From: Perilla frutescens
Taxonomy: Eukaryota > Streptophyta > Magnoliopsida > Lamiales > Lamiaceae
DNA: 64,000 bases
Direction of reading: 5' to 3'
NCBI GenBank assembly: GCA_026008535.1
Contig: BRKX01000006.1
Location: forward strand, 44,504,664-44,568,663
The position numbers and the translations under genes are program-made. This document shows positions 1 to 13,040 of this stretch, one piece after another (the stretch's first letter is position 1; the number at the start of each line of letters is the position of its first letter). Under the pieces are notes generated by a model that was given only the letters and a program-made list of their open reading frames with translations, was not told the DNA's origin and made no database searches.

Positions 1-4
1 GTTA

Positions 5-105
5 GAATGAACCCTAATTAATAAGTGTGAAGTTAAACTAAATCATGATAAATTGAAATTGAATTAAAAAATCAAAGAAAAATTAATAAATTTAATTATA
101 TTGCA
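5..105. repeat. partial MITE (right arm) at the window edge
   Basis: The stretch CCTAATTAATAAGTGTGAAG and its A-rich continuation match the right arm of the palindromic MITE at 43325-43614, including the order of the following A-rich block. Only one arm is present because the window begins here. Non-coding. Confidence 0.5.
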
Positions 106-871
106 CAAAGTGTCCGAAGTGAGATGAAGAGAGAAATGATGGATGAGTGAGAGAAAAAAGTAGGTGGGGGTGGGGATCGAGTTCTCTTGGGTATTGCTAA
201 TCTCACAAAAACTATATTCATTCCGTTCCAATTATATAGTTATAATTATCATTTTATGGTGTCCCAATTATATATCCTTATTATCATATTTAATATCATT
301 TTTAATAGTAATGTACAAATACACCTTTGTTAGATTTTAAAAGTTTAAAACTAACCACTTATTTTTATGAAATTTGTAAATCTTAAGTAAGGGTAATCTT
401 TGAAGTTTAGCTTTTGTATCTTGTTTTCATAAATTATTTTTAATTTACGTGCAGATAAAAAAATGAATTATATAATTGAAATGGAGGAGTACGGATATTT
501 TTAAGTCAAGTTTGGTTGGTAGGTTATATCCGACTAAATTTTGTTGACCACCGACCAACGAACCGAATTAGAATCAAGCTCAAAACACAGATCACCGAAC
601 CACATGTGTCATCCACCGAACAAAACTGACCTCGAATTTCTTTGAACTGGCCTGTTATGTTGGTGGTGGTTCGGTTCTTTATTTTATAGAAAAAATGAAG
701 GATTTTCACCTTATTTATGATCAAACGTTATATTTTAAAACACAAAATTATGTCATTTTGATTCAATAAGTTTTAATGCAATTGATCATTTTCTTTATTG
801 GGGAAAAAGGCAATTCAACTCTCCAAAAATCTACAGACTTCCGCTAATATTAATTGGGAGGTTAGAAAAAA
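106..871. other. AT-rich intergenic DNA without a recognised gene
   Basis: I see no credible coding exon here. Positions 520-720 contain repeated ACCGAAC/GGTTCGG words, a pattern common in decayed plant repeats, and a short minus-strand open frame that looks spurious. Confidence 0.5.
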
Positions 872-1104
872 GGGTTAAGGACCACTTAGCCCCCTCAACT
901 ATTTAAAATGGCTCAATTATCTTTTTTATATGGATGGAAAAGTTAACATCATTAATAAACACACACTAATACACATTTTCTCACACATTAAAATTTTTCA
1001 GATATTTTTACACATAATTTTACAATTAACCAAAATTGCTACAAGTTAATAAATTATGGTTAATAAGTAATAAAATAATAAATACCCACACATTGAATAA
1101 CACA

Positions 1105-1108
<4 letters not shown>

Positions 1109-1147
<39 letters not shown>

Positions 1148-1148
1148 C
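1109..1148. repeat. (AAT)n microsatellite
   Basis: Uninterrupted AAT/TAA trinucleotide run inside the foldback element. Confidence 0.9.
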
Positions 1149-1479
1149 TAGTATGAAAAATTCAATATTTATAATATATATATATATATATTGAGATAAT
1201 TTATAAAATTATTTTAATCTAAAAATCATCATCCGTGTATTTTAAATTTACAATTAAGGATTCAACTTCATTTTCAATGGTAAAACGAACCCACAAATCA
1301 ATTAATATCACTGTATAATGATTTTTGAAGAAGAGAATCTAAGCAATTCTGAAATTCATAAATCACGCCCCATTTCCAAAACATTAAATAATCATAAACG
1401 AAAACTCAATCTCTACTGTAGAAATTCATCATCGAATCATCGAATTTCAAAATTCAAAATAATTTTATAAATTGTCTCG

Positions 1480-1489
<10 letters not shown>

Positions 1490-1521
<32 letters not shown>
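1490..1521. repeat. (TG)n microsatellite
   Basis: About 15 TG units, preceded by a short AT run. It makes a spurious open frame rich in Cys and Val. Confidence 0.9.
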
Positions 1522-1524
<3 letters not shown>

Positions 1525-1889
1525 AAATATTGAAATTTTTATACTATATTACTATTATTATGTGTTAATTAATTTATTAATAAATTTATTGGTATTTATT
1601 ATTTTATTAATTATTAACCATAATTTATTAATTTGCAGCAATTTTAGTCAATTGTAAAACTATGTGTAAAAATATGTGAGAAAAATGTGTGTTGGCATGT
1701 GTGTTTATTACTGATGTTAATTTTTCCATCCATAGAAAGGGCAATGTGAACCATTTTAGATAGTTGAGGAGGTTAAATGAACCAAATAATTAAAGAGGGG
1801 GCAATGTGAGTCTTATAAAATAGTCGAGGGAGCTATGTGGCCCTTAACCCTATAAAAAACTTAATCATGACTTAAACACAAAATTTAGG

Positions 1890-2475
1890 ATAACTTCCAG
1901 TAGGAACACATTTGAATCTGGTAAGAACGCCTTTGAATATTTCTTATTAAATTCTTAAACTCTTCAATTTTGAAAACTCTGATTATATTCTTGAACTTTT
2001 CAACTATGATTCAGTATGATTTTCAAGGTGTTCATTACTCATATGTATAGTTGTAAGGAGAGAAAATCGAGAAGATAAGACTTCATTACTGAATTATATT
2101 TGTAGAGTAATAAAATCGAGAAGATAAGGTTGAATTATATCTCTAGAGTAATAAAATCGATAAGATAAGGTTGAATTAAATGCAAAATTTCCCGAGAATT
2201 TCCACGAGTGACACATCTGTATCTCAAAAGAACGCTTTTGGATAGTTCTTATTAAATTCTTGAACTCTTCGATTTTGAAAATTTTAAATTATATTCATGA
2301 ACTCTGCAATTATGATTTATTGTGATTTCCAACTACCACTCATTATTTCCATTTATAAGGGTTGAGAGAGAAAATTTCAAATTATATTCATGAACTCTGC
2401 AATTATGATTTACTGTGATTTCCAACTACCACTCATTATTCCCATTTAAAAGGACTGAGAGAGAAAATGACGTTA
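1890..2475. repeat. nested tandem duplications
   Basis: Three levels of direct repetition are visible. A roughly 300-bp unit (from about 1891 and again from about 2193) shares the words TCTTATTAAATTCTTGAACTC and GATTTTGAAAA. Inside it, a block of about 45 bp with AATAAAATCGAGAAGATAAG is repeated three times (2055-2180). A block of about 92 bp starting AAATTATATTCATGAACTCT occurs twice in tandem (about 2286-2377 and 2379-2469). The region is non-coding; replication slippage or unequal exchange is the likely origin. Confidence 0.75.
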
Positions 2476-2930
2476 AAGTAAAATTGCTATTAAATATAAA
2501 TTAGGGTATTATTATTATAAGTAGCGAACAAAATATTAAGTATAATTCATCCAACACACATATATATGTGGGGGTGTGTGTGTGGAAGATTACACTTTGA
2601 TACACATTTTTTTGCGCCTTTACAAAACTAGCAAAACAATAACAATTTATCAAAATATTTGCAAATCTAATATTTGATAAATTTTAAGCCTGAAAATCAT
2701 ATGTAAGTGATTAATATGTTAAGATTTTTGATTGAAGTTTTTGTTTTATGCTACTAAAAAAATGATAATATTAAAATATAATTAATTACATAAAGTTTTA
2801 TACTAGTATATTTGCAAAAAAATTAAAAAAAATAAATATTATTTTGTTAATTTTAAAAAAATTAACTATGTTAAAAGAAAAGGAAAAAAAAAATGTAGGA
2901 ATTAAAGTTCCGTTTGCCTCGTACGTGTGT
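2476..2930. other. AT-rich upstream region of the PIAL gene
   Basis: No coding content is recognised. It leads into the promoter of the gene that starts at 3040. Confidence 0.4.
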
Positions 2931-2935
2931 GTGTG

Positions 2936-2947
2936 TATAAATATAAA
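2936..2947 (+). promoter_or_regulatory. candidate TATA box of the PIAL gene
   Basis: TATAAATATAAA lies about 100 bp before the predicted start codon at 3040, a normal spacing for a plant promoter with a short 5' UTR. It is predicted from sequence only. Confidence 0.4.
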
Positions 2948-3039
2948 TTTAAAAGTGTGGTTAATTGCGTGCAGAAACTGCACAATAAAAAGTTGCGTCC
3001 AGAACCGACTGAGGAAGAAGCACGGAGTAAACCGGAAGA

Positions 3040-6000
3040 ATGGCCGGAATGGCGGTAACGGCGGCGCCGGCGACTCGTACATATGCGACACAGACTTCCA
3101 GATTTTCCCCGTCGGAGCTGAATGGCTTCCGAATTGGCGCCGTCATTGATCGTTTACGTAATCACTTGAACAACAACAGTGCAAACGACAACGAGTTCGA
3201 AAATCTCTGCCTTTCGCTTTCCAGGCACTCATCTTCACACTCTCGTTTTCTTCTAATTTTGATTTTTGGATAATTTTTTTTGCTGTTCAGGAAAGATGGG
3301 TTCATATGATTTTTTTTCGTTTCTATCCCTCGAAATTGTTCTTGTTTTTTAGAATTCTTTCGAAGTGTGCTTCTGAATGCACGTTTCTGTAGCGTTTCGT
3401 ACGTATTTTGGTCGTGGATGCCTAATTTCTATTATGATTTATATGTTTTGGTCTTTGTATTGGGTGTGATTGTTGTAGAATTTGTTTAACCAGCAATCGC
3501 TTTTACTGAGTTGGTAAAGTAGTATTGTGCTCCTTTTGAGCTTGATTTTGGAGAAGACATGTACTTGAGACTCATTTATTGCTTAATGTTGTCTATTCGT
3601 GCTTGTATGAAATTAGTTAAAATTTGTGGGTTCAGTGTTGTGGGAAAATTGTTTGTGCTTTTATTTTAATTTAATGGGTTCCTGCATTAAATAATTTTTT
3701 TTCCATATGCTCATTCAGAGGGCTTTAGTGTGGTGAATCTTTTTGAATGTAAAATCAGTAGAGGCAGCACTTTTCTTCGATAGATAGTAAATTTAATGAG
3801 AGATTTGTATTTATCTTCCCCAGTTTCTTAGTTAGACCATTAATCACAAATCTTCTACTTTTAGTGCCTAGTAGTAAGATTTGTCAAGACAGCAACATCA
3901 GCACATTTTTTTTCCCTCAGCTGCTATCATTCTCGTGTGTTTACTTTACTATAATTTACTAGTTGATCCTATCACATCAATTATTATAGTTCCCCTCAAG
4001 GTACAAATGGCATTAGCATTTACCTGATGATCCGTGCTTAACGGTGCAGTTCTTTACTATGGCACATTGTAATTTTGGCATACGGTAACTTGTTTATCTA
4101 ATCCTAGTCTATGGGGGGTAGGATAAATATGAAGAAGACCTTTAATCTTGACGGGGGTATTTAAGGTCAAATAGATTATGCTCATAACAATATATTGCAC
4201 GCTTTAACTATTCCTTCATTGATTCTGCAATATTAGATGTGGAATCAAAATACTCTTTCTAGATGTTAAATATGTGCTGAAGAACTTGAGTGCTCTGTTC
4301 CTGATAGAGAATTTTCCCACAACAGATGTTCAGGATGAATATTTTTACATCTGTGTGTTGTCTGTTCTGCCATGTTTTGCAACTGTCTGTTGATTCAGGG
4401 GATTTGCAATATTACTGGGATTCTTTTGGTTGTATTGTAATTGTTTTATATAATCGAAAGGTTGTTCAATTCTCCAAGGCCTCCAATGTCTCATGAAACT
4501 GTACTTAAATTTTTTGCTTGAAAAGACGGTTGAAATGAATATTATGCCCTTAAATGCTTATGCACTGGTACCACAAGCATGTAGCTTACGGTTATTCCTC
4601 CCCTTTGTGAGGGTGAGAGACACGAATCCCAATCCCCCATCCCTCAACTCAAAAAAATAAAGTAAAAATGTTTATGCATTGGAGCATGACCCCTAAAGAA
4701 CAGTCACTTTTACTTCTAACATGCGAATTGGGTGTTTGTAGCTGGATTGTTTTGGCTTACCACTGTAGTTTTGATAATTTCTTGGCAATGCAGAGGTATT
4801 GATTTTTCCATTGCAAACCATGAGGTTCCGACCAGATCACCTGAAATACCTACTATAGTAAAGAAGGTGATGATTTTATACACTCCTTGTTTTTATTTTA
4901 AATGATATGTATCCTTAGTTGGAATTATTACTAGATTGGATTGGATGATTAAATAAGCGTCATAAAGGATTTTCATAGTCTATTGACAATTCTTGGTTTG
5001 GTTCTTCAGATAGAGCTACAGTAACTGGGATTTAACCATTTTTACTATCTGTTCACTTTGTGAAGTAATACATAAATGTGATTTGTGCTTCTATGCACGT
5101 ACTTAAGTGAATTACTCTAGTCATGACATAAGAAGTAGAGCTGGACACTTAATGTTCAGAATTTCTTTTCTTCATATGTTAATTGATTAAAGCAAGCCTT
5201 CTTCTCATCTTGTGTGAAATGTTATGTTGTTAGGTGTGCCAAACTAAAAATGATAGCCTACTGCAAGCTCCAATTTTTATCCTGATGGTTTCTGTTAAGG
5301 TAATTATTTTCAGCAGCCAATATTTGGTAATTCATACTATTTTTTGTTTCAGTTATGCATTGTGATTTCATGAAGTTCTATCGCTTGTACCATATTAATC
5401 ATTTTGTTTAACGGACATCTGGTGTCTAGACATGTTGAAAATGTGACACTTGTGTTTGCAAAAGCTATTGTTGATGAGGGCTTGTACCATATTAATCATT
5501 TTGTTTAACGGACTTCTGGTGTCTAGACATGTTGAAAATGTGACACTTGTGTTTGCAAAAGCTATTGTTGAGGAGGGCTATAAACACTTTTCCTGACACA
5601 TGCCGTAAGTCCCTGAGCAACCACATTAATGTTTGAAGTTTTAAGAAATCATGCTGTGGCCTTTGCACCAGGATAATCTATTCGGTCCACTTCTTTGGAA
5701 CACATGAAGTGGAACCTTTTTATTTTTGGTAAAATTATTCACATTTGATCTTCTAGAACCGGAATGCAAAATTTACCTTTTCTATCCAACACGGCCTTTC
5801 TGCTTCTATAAGTTTTTATCAATATTCACTGTTTATGGAATCCATGCACATTGCATTTGCATGATGCATTTTAGGACTAGGAACTAATCCTTCTTCACTA
5901 ATTATTCATCTCGATCTGTGGATTGTATGGTAGAGTGCCTGTCAGAATGGTTGGTTTTCTAATCGAGATTCTGAAGAGCTCAGCAATCTGGCAAAGAAGG

Positions 6001-9000
6001 TCTTTCAATATTTTTTATTACTTAATGCAATCTACCTTTTCCGTATGATTGTATATGTAATTGTCCAGTAATGATATTTACATTTACAGATAGCAAGTAA
6101 TTTTTGTAGTGCATCAGATTTTAGCACTGAGCCAAACCCTTCTCATCCAGCTATCTCAACAGTCATGTCAAGGTATACTATGGTTTTCTGTTTATTCCAA
6201 TTTATCGTTTGAGACATATTCATTGATTTAATGTGTCATATGCAAGGCTTTAAGTTCACATTTATTTTATGGCCTACCAATTGAAACTGGTTCTGCAGCA
6301 TCAAAAGGGAACCACTAAATGATTAGCTTCTGATTAGTCTATGCATGAGAGAGGTCACCTCCTTGCTTTCTTTCATGGTTTTATGTTACTTTGGTCTTTG
6401 AGATAGTTTCTGGGTCAATTTTTGCTTTAAAATTAAAACCCGATGATGACGACAATTAAAAAAAATCAGTAAAAGGAAGCCATTGTAACCATTGTCCATA
6501 CATGAATGCAAAATTTGGTTATGCTTCATAGATTTTTCCATGTTTATGAATTTGTCTTGTGATATTGTCAACCTTGCCAACATAGTTCTCTAACTGGTAA
6601 AACCTGTAGGATCAAAGCTTAAGGGACTTGCTATTACTTGACTAGGTATTTTTGTGTGAAAGATATTTCTGGGTTCAGTTGCTTAGTTGTTTTTATCACT
6701 GTTACTGTTATTCATTCTGAGTTATAGCAATTAGGTTTATGACACTTGTATGTATAATGGTGTGGTGTATCATCTTGTGTTGTAGTTAATATGTCATGTT
6801 TATTTTGCATGTAGAACTTTTTTCTTGTATTATTCTTTTGTAGTTTTAATGAGAACTTGCAAAGAAACCTTTATGAATTTTCACTTGATTTGGATGAGAA
6901 TTTAACTATTTCTATACAATGTGCCAATACATAGTTCTTGCTTTCTTTGTCTTGGTTTTCTGTTTTCCTTTGTTAGCAATACCTTCCTCTCTAGTTTGTT
7001 TCTAGTCATTTTCCCTGCTTGCAACTGACAGAATTGGGCTGTGAGTATGTCTGCAGATTCTATCCAAGATTGAAAATGGGTCATATCTTTGTTTTTCTTG
7101 AAGTAAAGGTTGTTATTTCCCCTTCCTTTCTCCTATCCAGGTCTCATCTGATGCTCTATGCTGATAGTACTCTTGCATTTTGTTCATTGTAGCCTGGATA
7201 TGATGCTTATGTGAGTGACTTCCAGATATCAAAGAATCTGAAGTGTTCTCAAGGAGATAGGATAGTAAGCACGCAAACCATAACTCTTGTAGGTGTAGAT
7301 AGGAACTTTGGTGTTGTTTTCTTGTTCATCTAATCATCTTTTACCCGCAGAGGTTGTTTGTTCTCCAAACGGATAGTATTGAGACATCTTCATGCCTTGT
7401 TACTCCTGCCAAAGTAAAGTAAGCTGTTTTCTTCTTTCCAAACACTGACTAAAATGGGCTTATCTTTTCTTTCTTTTAGACCAGTTCACACTTGTTTTTT
7501 GATCTGCAGCTTTCTCTTGAATGGAAAGGGGGTGGAAAGGAGGACTAATCTTTTCATGGTTTGAAACACAAATAATTATTAAAAATAAATGTCACTTTGC
7601 TTTTGCTAATTGTTTGCTAAATCCTACTTGTAAATTATATTGTTCTACTAGGATACGGGCCCACAAGTTCCAACAATTGTGACACCTTTGCTAAAGTATG
7701 GATCAAATCTCCTTCAAGCAGTGGGTGAATTTAATGGTACACTTGGCTCAAGTTTCCTTCTTTTGATATTTCTGGTTTTTAATGTTGACTGTTTGAAAGC
7801 GGCTTACTCCCATTATTTGTGACTCTGAAGGAAATTATATTATTATGGTTGCTTTCATGGGTGAGGTGCCAAACCCTGATAGTAACACCCTTCAAAATTG
7901 CGAGCAGCATGCTCCTGCAACTGTGGATGCAGGTGCCACTTCAATAAATCTTCTGAATTAGATTGAGAATATTTCATTAATTTTCTCAGTACAAAACTAG
8001 TGTTTAGATAACGAGGATTGTATATAGAAGGTTTTTCCTGAGTCAATTGTTTGCTAAATCTTTCCATTTTGTTTTTGTTTTTGCTCTATGTAGATTCTGA
8101 GGTAATTGAGGGGCCATCACGGATAACACTGAATTGTCCTATAAGGTAACCCTTCATATTTGTTCCTCATCAATGTTTTATGATGCTTCAAATGCAAACA
8201 GAGTTAACTCCATCTATTTGGGGTTATTTCACATTTTCCTTATCTGGACTAACCCTAATTGTGGTTTTTCATCATTCATGGACATGAAAACTGGTTTGAT
8301 GTCTTGCTGATATGTTTATCATTATTCTTAAATCTTGACAGCTTCAGGCGTATTAAAACTCCTGTCAAAGGGATTTCATGCAAACATATTCAGGTAATTA
8401 CAAGATAGTTGAGAACTTGTATATGATAAGCTGGGTTTAGGAAGCCTTGCCTTTTCATTTATTATGTGATAGAGATGTAGAGATAAGTGATTCCTAGGAC
8501 GTGGAGATTATTCATTTCATTATATTGTTTTACCTCTTGCATAAAAATCTTCTCCCCGATTTCAGGTTGACGGTCAATTAGTTTGAATTCAGTGAGCCTT
8601 TTTCTTTTTCCTTTTCTGGTAAAACTAGATAAGGATGTCCTGAGGAAAGATGCCATCTATCTGGGGGGTCATAAGATGTGATAAGTTGATAATCTCTCTT
8701 GAGCATTTCATAAGGTGAACTCTTACTGTGGAAGTGGAACCTATCAAGACTGAAGAATTATATACTAGTGCGATTTTTGAGCTTTTTTCTGACTAACGTC
8801 CATAACTTGATGGCTTAATTTGTATTCTTGCATTTTGAGCTACTGACATACTTTCCTTTTCGTGTAGTGTTTTGATTTTGACAACTATGTTGACATGAAC
8901 TCAAGAAGACCGTCGTGGCGCTGCCCCCATTGTAATCAGCATTTATCCTTCTCTGATATTCGCATTGACCAAAAAATGTGTAAGGCAAGTAGCTCTCTTC

Positions 9001-10875
9001 GTTTATAGTGAATGAGTGAATATGCAAAACATATATAGATGCTTAACTTCATTTTAGCAAAGTATACACAACACTTTTAGCTTCTATATAGAAATTTATT
9101 TATATATGCTCTTATATGTCAAAGGTTTCTGATGTGAGAATTCATTTTTTGACTTCTCAGATCTTGAAAGAGGTCGGGCCCAATGTCTCTGACATAATTG
9201 TCTCCTCAGATGGGTCATGGAATGCCGTCATGGAAAGTGAAGATACAACAGAGAAGGCAGAAGATAATACCTCAAGTACACGGGATGAGTCTACACAACC
9301 TGCAGATATAATGGATCTGACTCAGACTGATGATCCAATGGATGTTATTGGCGCTTCTGAAATTGAAGACATTAAACTTTCTTCAAAAGATAATGCTCAG
9401 ACTACAGCAATCAACACGAATGATTTTATTCAAACCAGTAGTCAAGTGGAGAGTGACTTCTGGGCTGGAATATATATGTCGACTTTTGGGCAGGGGTCAT
9501 TAAGTGCTAGACCAAATGTGCAGACTGCTGATCCCTCTGCATCCACTGCAGTTTTAACTGAGCCTTTTGCTTCTACAAATAGAGAAGTTGGGGTTTTCCA
9601 TCATAATGCTGTTGCTACAACCTCTGCACCACAGACGGGAGCTTCTTTGCCAAATACAATGCAGTTTCCGCAGTATCAACTTGGAAATTCCACTATTAGT
9701 GACTATGGTGGTAGGCTCTCATCAGTTCCTGGGCATATAACTAGAACAGCTAGTGCAGTTCAGGCTCTTCCTGCTCAGACCCCTTCTTCCATCCTGCAAC
9801 GAAGTTTGTCAAATGGTGGGGGTCCCTTCACGCCAAATGGTCTTTCAGCAGCTTCACAAGCCTCACCTACCATTCAAAACTTGACAGCAAGCCGTGCCAG
9901 TCCACATCAGGTCCCACCAATCTCATCTTCATCTCCTTTGCTCCAGCATTCCAGTATGCAGGTATACGGATGTTCTTTCTAGTTCAATAGGTTTTATCAG
10001 ATTTATGAACTATACCCTATTTTGTTTTGCTGTTTAGTTTTCAGTCATGCACCATATCGTTGTCACTCCTTGCCTATCTAGGTTTCATGTTTTATTGTCA
10101 CATGCATCGTATCTGCCCCTATACACCAGATTCTCTAAATCCTTACTGGAACTTTTGGCAGCCAAACCGTTCATTCCCTCCTGCTCGACCACCTCAGCAG
10201 AATACTGGTTTCCTAGACCCTAATCAGGTCCCAAATATGTATAGAGTTTCAAATGAACACCAAAGTTCAAGTCAGCCGACAAATTTCAGGAGCCCTCGAT
10301 CAATAACTCCATCTCCAGGTGTGAGATCAATAACGCCATCTCCAGGTGTGAGATCAATGACTCCGTCTCCAGGTGTGAGCCAGTCATCTGCGCTTAACAA
10401 CAGATCTCATTTGATTGCAACTGCAAACAGAGCTGTCCAGATGTCAGTTGGTGGAACCAGAACAGTCCCTTCTTATTCATGGAACCCCAATGTACATAGT
10501 ATGCAAAGTCCAACGGGAGATCAAAGGGGCATGAACGGAGCTACACCTCCATCACAACCAGCCACAAGGACGGATGCTCACAGTTCTGCAGATCCGAACT
10601 GGCGCCCTGCTGCTCGGATGCGTGGAGCATTATCAGGGCAGGCTTATGCTGATGCCTTCAACAGATACATTACTCAGCCCAATCAGCAAACCCAAGCTGC
10701 TAGACCAATCTCAAACACCTCCCCTCTTCCAAACAATGCGAGGCCAAATTTGCAGGCCTTCATGGCTGGTGGAGCTGTTCCGGGCATACAGGTTCCAAAC
10801 TTGGCTTCTGCAGCTCCAGTTGGCAGGCCGTCGGGCTCGGACGCTTTGCCCAATGGTTCATCTGGGATGCACTGA
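3040..10875 (+). CDS. PIAL2-like: PIAL-type SP-RING E3/E4 SUMO-protein ligase (16 exons)
   Basis: Probable nuclear SUMO ligase; PIAL1/2 proteins promote SUMO chain formation and act in transcriptional silencing. Predicted exons: 3040-3224, 4794-4866, 5234-5299, 5934-5999, 6090-6172, 7057-7108, 7193-7264, 7351-7418, 7510-7558, 7652-7736, 7831-7932, 8094-8145, 8342-8393, 8868-8984, 9161-9961 and 10045-10875. They join into 918 codons with the stop and all phases agree. The N-terminal helical region (PAL-like motif LCLSLSRGIDF) leads to an SP-RING/MIZ finger at residues about 320-374, with SCKHIQCFDF and WRCPHC as zinc-binding segments. A candidate SUMO-interacting motif (DIMDLTQTDD) lies near residue 421. 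The rest is a Ser/Pro/Gln-rich low-complexity tail. Introns 1 and 14 use GC donors. The last acceptor (CAG before 10045) is the only in-phase choice I found but is the least certain. PIAL1 and PIAL2 cannot be separated here. Confidence 0.9.
5383..5577. repeat. 97-bp tandem duplication in PIAL intron 3
   Basis: Two adjacent copies beginning CTTGTACCATATTAATC differ at only about two positions. They lie fully inside the intron between exons 3 and 4, so the protein is unaffected. The near identity implies a recent event. Confidence 0.9.
10297..10377 (+). repeat. three 27-bp in-frame coding repeats
   Basis: Three tandem copies in the last PIAL exon each encode RS(I/M)TPSPGV. Each carries a TP and an SP dipeptide, which are potential proline-directed phosphorylation sites. 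The copies differ by a few, mostly silent, bases. Confidence 0.9.
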
Positions 10876-12028
10876 CTTTTGACATAAGGGTAGCTTTATG
10901 TTTTGGAACATGGCCTCCTCTCGAATTGTCTACATCTTCTTTACGTATTTAATTTTTGTGATGTGACAAATCTTGGAAGAAGTTTTGTGTAGGATGTGGT
11001 TGTGCAGGATTTTGATGTGTAGTTTAGTGGAGTATGGTTAGACATAAATACTTGTCTGCAGATATTTTCATATCTTAATCTGCGGGTTTTCTTGTTGCAA
11101 ACCTATATGCTTAAATAGTATGTTACCCTTTGCTAGAAAAGTAAAGTCAACAATTTTTTTATGGTTCAAAATTAGTTTTCTAGTAAACGTTTACTATCTC
11201 AAAATGTATTTCTTCACTGACAGATTTTATTTCCTTCTTGTTTTCCTTTTTGAACTGGGATAGTTATCTCTTTCATATATAATTATATATATATATATAT
11301 AGAGTATGAGTGAATGTATGAAAAAAGAAGAAACATTATAGTTTTTTTCTGGTTAAGTCAGAACCTGGTGAATTTTTCTATAGATTTTGAAATTTTTATA
11401 GTAGTTTTTCCCATTAATTTTGAGTAAAAACCAATTATTTTCACATAAAAGTAAAATCTGTAATCTAATGAGTAATGGAGATTAAGATAACGCCTATGTT
11501 TCTAAGTTAATAAATATAAAAAAATAATTTTTTTTTTTTTTTTTTTTGGAGACGCTATTCTAACATGCGAAATTATTTAATTTAAATAAATTATAAAATT
11601 TAGGGAAAATGAACAATAAGTTATTCATGTGCCAAACCTACAAAAATGGGCCAGCCTTTGTAGTTAGGCCCATCTTCCAATGATTTTCAAAGCTCTTAAG
11701 CCTCTCATCAAATCTATTTATTTTTTACAAGGAAATCTTGTGTGACAGCGTTTTTAGTCAAAATTAATAAGCTGAGTTAAAATTTGAATTGAAATACAAC
11801 CAAACATTGATACAATTATAAGTGTGTCACTAATAAGTAACGGTTTGGATCAATATTTTGACTTGTCTTATAAATTTTGAAAAGTAAGATGATCTTATGC
11901 ATTTTTTTTTGACATTTTAGAGTCCCTTTTTATAACTCTACATATGGCTTATAATGAAATATAAAATGTAACAAAAAAATAAAAATATGACGGCATTCAA
12001 TGCTCAAATAATGCTAATGTAAGGGTAA
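10876..12028. other. PIAL 3' flank and AT-rich spacer
   Basis: The first 250 bp or so probably hold the PIAL 3' UTR. An (AT)n run lies at about 11280-11300 and a long poly-T run at about 11525-11548. No gene is recognised. Confidence 0.5.
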
Positions 12029-12415
12029 AAGCTAATGATTAATTGTTTTAAAAAATCAGAAACTTTGAGTTTAATTGTACATTTAACCTGAACTTTGGAA
12101 GCGGACAATTAAAACACCAATTTTGGATTTGTGTGTTATTCATTATCCCTAAATATTTATAAAATAAATTGACCCTCAATCCAACATACAATTTGCTTAT
12201 CTCTTCGAGCAAGTCATGACTCGACCATCAATTTTTGAAAATGACGTCAAAGTGACCACAATTGTATATTAGATTAAGGGTCAATTTGTTTTATAAAAAA
12301 TTGAAAATGTTGAATAACACACAAATTCAAAGTTCGTACTTTAAACTAAACTCAAAGTTCATGATTTTTTAGGTAATTAACTCAAAAATTAAATGCACAA
12401 ACTATCTACTAGCTT
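12029..12415. mobile_element. MITE-like palindromic element with arms of about 160 bp
   Basis: The left arm has words such as AAACTTTGAGTTTA, TTTGTGTGTTATTCA and AAATTGACCCTCAAT. The right arm carries their inverses in mirrored order, ending near TACTAGCTTA. The center lies around 12210. It encodes no protein. Target duplication is not clear, so the ends are approximate and the superfamily is unassigned. Confidence 0.6.
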
Positions 12416-13001
12416 ACCATGCATAACAAAAGTATTATTTCAGTATTTTCTCATGAAGATATTATTTTAGCCATTTTTTTAAAGTCAAAAGTACACATTT
12501 CGAAGTTAAAGTCACATGTTATTTTAGTAATTTTTATACGAATATCACTTTTATTATTAAAGTGACTCAAAATTATCATTTATGACAAATTAAAACCCAA
12601 AGATTCTAATCTTAAAACTGTATAATAATAATAATATATATGAAGTTAATAGTATCATGTTTAATGTGGCAATTAGAAAATATATCATTTTGGATAGTCA
12701 AAACTCAAAAGTTTCCTTTAATCACACACTTATAAATATGATTCTTTAGTCATTTTATGTATGAACTAACAAAAATACCATTTAATATTTAGTGAAAAGA
12801 CAAAAACAAAACTAGACTCTGAATGAACTATTTTTTTCCCTCTTCTCCCACAAGTCATAAAGCCATTCCGGCCGCCACTCTCCTCTCGTGCAAGTATGCA
12901 ACCCCTTCTCTTTCTCTCTCCTCAGCTCTCATCAAATTTAGTTCATAAAGATGTCAAAAAATTCAAAGAACCTCAGTAGGCATCCCGGCCCCAACATTCA
13001 G

Positions 13002-13040
<39 letters not shown>

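Larger units (their letters stand above)
872..1850. mobile_element. foldback/Mutator-like non-autonomous element with long terminal inverted repeats
   Basis: The left end reads GGGTTAAGGACCAC and the right end is its inverse (..GTGGCCCTTAACCC). The inverted similarity continues inward for well over 150 bp: the left arm at 890-1060 pairs with the right arm at 1660-1835. The flanks TAGAAAAAA (863-871) and TATAAAAAA (1851-1859) match at 8 of 9 bases, which fits a decayed 9-bp Mutator-type target duplication. The interior has an AAT microsatellite (about 1109-1148) and a TG microsatellite (about 1492-1520). No transposase is encoded. Superfamily assignment is an inference from TSD length and arm length. 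Confidence 0.6.

Noticed and set aside
1472..1657. Open frame rich in Cys-Val
   Set aside because: Produced by the TG microsatellite; no start context or family similarity.
2798..3149. Overlapping frames on both strands across the PIAL start
   Set aside because: Shadows of the PIAL first exon and its leader.
10574..10882. Alternative + frame in the last PIAL exon
   Set aside because: Overlaps the conserved PIAL frame in another register and lacks family features.
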